Assembly: GCA_016098155.1 (NCBI GenBank)
Contig: JAAAJB010000431.1
Coordinates: forward strand, 1-31,051
Reading direction: 5' to 3'
DNA: 31,051 nt
Origin: Actinomortierella ambigua
Taxonomy: Eukaryota > Mortierellomycota > Mortierellomycetes > Mortierellales > Mortierellaceae
A program made the position numbers and the translations under genes. How positions within the stretch are numbered: the stretch's first letter is position 1; every line of letters starts with the position of its first letter. The notes below the pieces were generated by a model that saw only the letters and a list, made by a program, of their open reading frames with translations, was not told the origin of the DNA and made no database searches. This document shows positions 27,901 through 31,051 of this stretch, piece by piece.

Positions 27901-30155
27901 TTCAGTTCCTGTAGTTCCCTGGGAGCCATCTTGTAGGCTCTCTTGTAAACTGGCGCTGCATCCCCCGTGGGGATATTGGCATCGAATCCTGGCCTATTCG
28001 GAGGGAGGCCTTTCAATGGCGCGAACACCGTTTCTTTGTATTCGCGCAACACAGCACGAATACGCGGATCAACCTGTTGTTGTTCCAGCGTGTCCTCGAA
28101 TACCGAAGCAGCGGGGTCTTGCTCAGAGATGTCAGATAGGAGATCCTCCGAGGGAGGCGCCTCAATCGAGCGCAGAAAGACCAGTCCAGCCTGTCCACCC
28201 TGTTGCATGCCCTTGATGGCAGTTGACATCCGAACCAAACTGGATACTTGGGCAATAGGGGCCTCATCAAACGGTACAGAGGTCTTGCGGTTGAGCATAG
28301 GAAGGTAATGCTTCTGTGCACCGTCTTGCCATACAACGCGTCCAAGAGAAAACTGGAGTTGGGGTTCGTATTTTTCCAACCAGGGAACCCCGAGATAAAT
28401 GTCGGCAGATAATTCCTTAACGATAGCATAGCGTTCACGTTGTTGTTGGCCGTCCATGCTTAATTCAACCTCTGCCTCTCCAAAGATGGGCAGAGGGAGC
28501 TGTTGTGCGGACCTAGCAAACACAGGTGACTGGAACGTGTCCACTGCCTTGACCGCGTGACATTTGAACAATCGGACCAACGCCGCGTCTGTAACGGCGT
28601 TAACAGTAGACCCTGAGTCAACTAGAGCCGTGAAAATCTGGTCGCCAACTGCAACTCGGACCTTAATAGGTGCCGAAGAAAAAAGCGGTGATTTCTCGTC
28701 ATTCTCCGAGATACCTAGCCGTGACAGGTCCGCGGAATCCACGATAAGAGACGACAAGGCGGGAGCCTCGAAAGCAGATATCGCTTCCATTAGCTCTTGG
28801 GAGACTTGCACTGACGAAATGTTTGGCCTTGGCGATGGACATTGGCTGGACACATGCCCAATCCTTCCACACGAGAAGCAAGAACCACGTCCACCCCCAC
28901 CATTACGGGGACATTGGATTCTAGTGTGGCCTGTTTGATTGCAAGTACCACACACCTGTGGCGGCCGACGCCTAGCGCCAGCTGGTCCTTGTACACTGTC
29001 AAGATCCATAGCGTTGGGGTCTACAACGGGAGGTGCCATAGGTATCACCGGACGCGGAGGAATCGGAGGAGGAGGAGGACGAGGCGCTGGGGCCACCGGT
29101 GGTGCCACACGAGACACCGGAGGTGTGTAGTTAGTGGTGCGATTGCTGTTGTTGTTGAATCGATTGATAGCCGCGGGAGGAGGGACATATCGACCGCGGT
29201 TGTTTGAGGGTGTCGATGTGCTCGGGGAGGAAAGGTCTTGAGCGGCTTTGGCAATAGCCTTGGATTGGGCTGCCATAGTGAGCTCGAGTACTAATTCTCG
29301 GATCCCAACCCAATTCTTGTTAAGACCTCGTTTGCCGATCTTCTCGGCTAGTCGGGGAGGGCATCGACGAAGGAAAAGAAAGCATTTTTCAACTTCAGGG
29401 AGCGGATCATCCAGGCGTCCGATAAGGCCCTCATATCGTGTCAAAAGGACACTATAAGTCTCATTGGCTTGCTGCTTGAACATCTCAAGCTCACGGCGGA
29501 CGACTAGATCTCCTTCAAGATAACCGTACGCGGCCTTGAACGTAAACCACCATTCATGCCACCGAGTTCCCAAGTTGTTCCAAGCCTTATACGCTTGCAA
29601 ACATCTTTCTTGAGGCTCACCAGTGGTCATATAGATCAGCGCGTGAACCCGTCCCTTTGCTGATAGGTCGTCAAAGGGAGGACATTCCCAAAGAGTATCG
29701 ACAACATCAACCCAATGCCTAATGGCAGAGGGTTTATCGACACCGCTAAAGAGCGGCGTGCCCGGGGGAAGCAAGTCCGGAGCTCGACCAGAGCTTGGTC
29801 TCTTGATGGCGTCAGATCGTCCTCGTGGCTCTCGGAAAGCACCTGCCGAGCCGAATGGGGTATTTTGTGCTGTTCCCATCACTACATCCTCTGTGTCTTG
29901 GTCTCCTGTTGCGGTCATTACTGGGGCCGGAGGAGGTGGAACAGTGGACGACGACGCATGAGCGGCCCCAGAGTAAGGATGCATTCTGAAAGGTTGTTGG
30001 GAGAAAGGCGCAGGTGGGACCGTGTTTCCAGTCGGCGGGACAAAGGCTATGTTATCCGTGGAGAAGGTGCCAGTACCCGGAGGGACGAGAGGGTCCACCA
30101 AGGAATTCCTTCGAGAGTTGTCGACTGAGTCGGAGTTGGTACCGTCAGGATTCAT
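24963..30155 (-). CDS. Ty3/gypsy Gag-Pol polyprotein (single ORF)
   Basis: This single frame of 1730 aa starts at ATG 30155. A Pro/Ser-rich N-terminus is followed by a retrotransposon Gag domain (about 130-310, with WHEWWFTFKAAYG). Two CX2CX4HX4C zinc knuckles follow at about 402-415 and 426-439. The aspartic protease has DSG with Asp513. The reverse transcriptase (about 770-985) has Asp825 (KMDMESAF) and FVDD at 922-925 in place of the usual YxDD. About 44 residues separate MNHVL (873-877) from FVDD, roughly 30 more than is typical. RNase H carries TDAS (Asp1080), HEKELLAIV, TDHASL and VADALSR. Integrase has an HHCC zinc finger (HDGFGH...CPAC) and a D,D35E core: Asp1359, Asp1419, Glu1455. 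A GPY/F-like module (YYGPLTVV) follows. The last roughly 100 residues are acidic then basic, with no recognisable chromodomain. No frameshift separates gag from pol. All catalytic residues are present, so it is probably functional. Confidence 0.95.
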   Translation of the reverse strand: MNPDGTNSDSVDNSRRNSLVDPLVPPGTGTFSTDNIAFVPPTGNTVPPAPFSQQPFRMHPYSGAAHASSSTVPPPPAPVMTATGDQDTEDVVMGTAQNTPFGSAGAFREPRGRSDAIKRPSSGRAPDLLPPGTPLFSGVDKPSAIRHWVDVVDTLWECPPFDDLSAKGRVHALIYMTTGEPQERCLQAYKAWNNLGTRWHEWWFTFKAAYGYLEGDLVVRRELEMFKQQANETYSVLLTRYEGLIGRLDDPLPEVEKCFLFLRRCPPRLAEKIGKRGLNKNWVGIRELVLELTMAAQSKAIAKAAQDLSSPSTSTPSNNRGRYVPPPAAINRFNNNSNRTTNYTPPVSRVAPPVAPAPRPPPPPIPPRPVIPMAPPVVDPNAMDLDSVQGPAGARRRPPQVCGTCNQTGHTRIQCPRNGGGGRGSCFSCGRIGHVSSQCPSPRPNISSVQVSQELMEAISAFEAPALSSLIVDSADLSRLGISENDEKSPLFSSAPIKVRVAVGDQIFTALVDSGSTVNAVTDAALVRLFKCHAVKAVDTFQSPVFARSAQQLPLPIFGEAEVELSMDGQQQRERYAIVKELSADIYLGVPWLEKYEPQLQFSLGRVVWQDGAQKHYLPMLNRKTSVPFDEAPIAQVSSLVRMSTAIKGMQQGGQAGLVFLRSIEAPPSEDLLSDISEQDPAASVFEDTLEQQQVDPRIRAVLREYKETVFAPLKGLPPNRPGFDANIPTGDAAPVYKRAYKMAPRELQELKIQLDALLEKGWIRPSSSPWSSPVLFVTKADGTLRLCTDFRALNAVTVPNRYPLPLIEELWSRFAQAKVFSKMDMESAFHQLRIAESDIQKTAFSAGSMPLMEWVVLPFGLRSAPSFCVALMNHVLGTTPSKVGSTLPSAQVFAPPADASPTDPDVRRFTGSILHTHTVSFVDDMATYSGSIEEHCLHLRELLDALQAHDLHLKLSKCKFGQTKIHFLGHVVSDQGIAVDPAKVAAVLRFPVPKNVSELRSLLGLLSYYRRFIKNFARIASPLTDLLRTDGATSTIKRRPLSAWTPKHQLAMDTLLGALASAPILYPGDFSLPFVLETDASGFATGAVLSQKVDGKLRPVAFSSHKIKGPELNYPVHEKELLAIVRACREWRHFLLGAESVVTITDHASLRFIFTQPHLSPRLARWVTFLAPYNLDIQYRQGAHNVVADALSRVPPSDDDDVSTAQVSAIEATPGMQDFSANEYDWPLYLLDFLSTGTLPPDLDADFADLVRGQAELFAVEHGTLFRVMGDELKVPFVPYIHRTDTLAKYHDGFGHLGRAGMYELIRHRVWWPTLRVDVHRYVDTCPACQLFKPQTDRRVAPLHPLTPVGPFERWGLDFVGIMPKTQAGNRWIVTAIDYATNWPVARAMPVASSDAVADFLYEEIFLHFGCPVEIITDRASNFTSQVLNRYLARMKINHQLTSAYHPRANGKVERFNGLLGSILTKLVGAHRSAWDRYLPAALFACRVRQHSITRVSPFKMVYGFDPVIPGDILYPKMYDTDNMDDRAANRVRQFADMREIREAALARQQAAAAKMSTRYDALHATVPAKFAVGDKVLVRNFNALKLQQTYYGPLTVVRVMPLDTYLLAWSDGVHKGDLVHQDRLKSADSPDGTAVNVTWANPSSADECRMNNSQDGSPDDVDPEQFRVHDFLNQQQDQEDYYARRDAAGVAPSSYVPLANPGAVYRRLEQQRLADDKAARESRRRVKR

Positions 30156-30511
30156 TGTTCAGAAAGAGGGAAAGATAAAGAAATAAAAGGGGCTCTCTGA
30201 AAATGTGTAAGAGAGAGAGGGAAAATCTTTGAGGGAATCCAAACCGGAAACCAAAAGGAGGTAAAAAGGGGGCGTGTGATGTAACACAAAAAAAAGGCTG
30301 CTTGGCACCGAAATAACTCTAATGCTCAAGAAAAAGGGGTGAGAAGTATCACAAAGAGGTTTGTTTGCACAGAAATACCTCTGGCACAAACAAAGGGAGT
30401 AAAACAAGGAAAGAGAGGGCAGAAATATCTCTGCACAAACAGTAAAAGTGAAGCAGTGAAAATAGGAGGAAGAGACTGAAAGGCTTGAAAAGGTATAAAG
30501 GAGCGAAAACT
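30156..30511 (-). other. Leader of the retroelement, with repeated small hairpins
   Basis: This untranslated segment lies between the primer-binding site and the gag ATG. It has two short inverted repeats of the same type, GCAGAAATATCTCTGC (30419-30434) and CAGAAATACCTCTG (30370-30383), and a weaker relative CCGAAATAACTCT (30308-30320), spaced by about 50-60 nt. Such repeated hairpins could serve RNA dimerisation or packaging; that role is inferred from position only. Confidence 0.4.
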
Positions 30512-30523
30512 GCTCTGCTACCA
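30512..30523 (-). promoter_or_regulatory. Primer-binding site for initiator tRNA-Met
   Basis: On the coding strand, one base after the 5' LTR, the sequence is TGGTAGCAGAGC. It is complementary to a tRNA 3' end GCTCTGCTACCA. Eukaryotic initiator tRNA-Met commonly ends CUCUGCUACCA, so this fits initiator-Met priming as used by many LTR elements. Confidence 0.75.
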
Positions 30524-30524
30524 C

Positions 30525-31049
30525 TGTTGTGAATCAACCAAGCTATAACGCTGGTCAATCCACAAAGCAATAGCACAAAAGAAGTGTATGTACACAGGCA
30601 ATAGCGCCTACGTGTACTAAGGGGAGTGATGTGATATGAGAGAGGAAAGCTTGTTGGCTGGCTGCCAGCAGGATCAGGGCCCGGTACAGGAGGTGTGTTT
30701 CGTAAAGACTTGTATATTGTAAAGAAGGTACTGCAGGGGTTGTCCCCGTCTATCTGTGTGTCTACTGTCCTATTTATACTGGCAGGGGCTGTACGCATAA
30801 AAGGGGCCATTCTACATGGTATGGGGTGACTTCGGAACAGGGAATGTCCATTGTCTAGGAATGTTGTATGACCACAGATAGGGGGCAAGGTATGGATATA
30901 AAATAAAAGGAAGTGCATATGGGGATTGGAAAGTATTGAAATGAGAGCAAAAGGTATGACAAAGGGAAGACGCACGTGAGGTTTAGGCACGTGAGGGAGG
31001 ATCCGCCTGGTGTCCTATATTGGGTCACCGAGTTCGGAATTTCCCGACA
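30525..31049 (-). repeat. 5' LTR of the Ty3/gypsy element
   Basis: It is 525 bp and matches the left LTR throughout. Being at the start of the element's transcript, it carries the promoter. The window ends two bases beyond it. Confidence 0.93.
30771..30778 (-). promoter_or_regulatory. TATA box in the 5' LTR
   Basis: On the minus strand the sequence is CAGTATAAATAGG, a consensus TATAAATA, about 245 bp from the inner edge of the LTR. Transcription would start roughly 25-35 nt further on, placing U3 in the outer half of the LTR. The same box is at 24559-24566 in the 3' LTR. Confidence 0.5.
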
Positions 31050-31051
31050 TT

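Larger units (their letters stand above)
24313..31049 (-). mobile_element. Complete Ty3/gypsy LTR retrotransposon (6.7 kb)
   Basis: The element is flanked by direct repeats of 525 bp (offset 6212 bp) that begin TGTTG and end CGACA. It is read on the minus strand, so the right LTR is the 5' LTR. In order on that strand it has the 5' LTR, a primer-binding site matching initiator tRNA-Met, a leader of about 350 nt, one uninterrupted gag-pol frame of 1730 codons, a pyrimidine-rich non-coding tail and the 3' LTR. The order protease, RT, RNase H, integrase identifies Ty3/gypsy (Metaviridae-type). Identical-looking LTRs and an unbroken frame point to a recent insertion that may still be active. Confidence 0.93.

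Noticed and set aside
30349..30990. 213-codon minus-strand frame starting in the 5' LTR
   Set aside because: Most of it lies in the LTR and is repeated in the left LTR. It runs through the primer-binding site, has low-complexity Leu/Phe/Ser composition and no recognised motif. It is most likely a chance frame in the pyrimidine-rich strand.

Overview
The window looks like nuclear DNA of a filamentous fungus. It carries UNC93-like (DUF895) membrane-protein genes of fungal type, a single-ORF Ty3/gypsy retrotransposon, the tail of a LINE-type retrotransposon, a eukaryotic tRNA gene and fungal-like splice signals (GTAAG donors, CTAAC-like branch sites, introns of about 50-100 nt). The LINE tail and the intronless genes with C/T-rich leaders fit an early-diverging (Mucoromycota-like) fungus. 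That placement is an inference of low confidence.

Layout. 1-519: degraded C-terminal end of a LINE ORF2 on the minus strand, running off the left edge. 661-732: a tRNA-Thr(AGU) with an odd T-arm. 1459-21173: a head-to-tail, plus-strand array of UNC93-like genes. Intact copies lie at 1459-2796 (A), 7377-8717 (B), 9934-11286 (C), 17789-19123 (E) and 19824-21173 (F), each 444-450 aa and without introns. A 5'-truncated copy (D) lies at 13810-14781, and a heavily decayed 3' relic at about 5728-6085. Each intact copy has a TATA-like box about 110-320 nt upstream, then a very C/T-rich leader and a start in ATGGG. Between the copies are gene-poor spacers that hold a few possible small spliced genes (3504-4048, 5464-5828, 11786-12194, minus 17200-17409). 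21174-24312: simple-sequence-rich DNA with no convincing gene. 24313-31049: a complete, apparently young Ty3/gypsy element on the minus strand, with two 525-bp LTRs that look identical. The window ends two bases past its LTR.

The array is evolving by duplication, recombination and decay. Copy D derives from copy A together with A's upstream region. An internal deletion removed the core promoter, leader and first 120 codons and joined the distal upstream sequence to codon 121. The first codons left in D match copy C rather than A, and the rest of D is about 98% identical to A although the shared upstream DNA is much more diverged; both facts suggest gene conversion. The intact paralogs share a conserved membrane core and differ mainly in two loops and an acidic C-terminal tail.

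I found no clearly new defence or enzymatic system. The points most worth following are the structure of the UNC93 array, the mosaic truncated copy, a duplicated exon/donor motif (986-1045 and 11903-11960), the unusual tRNA T-arm, and two unusual features of the retroelement: about 30 extra residues before the RT catalytic motif, and repeated hairpins in the leader.
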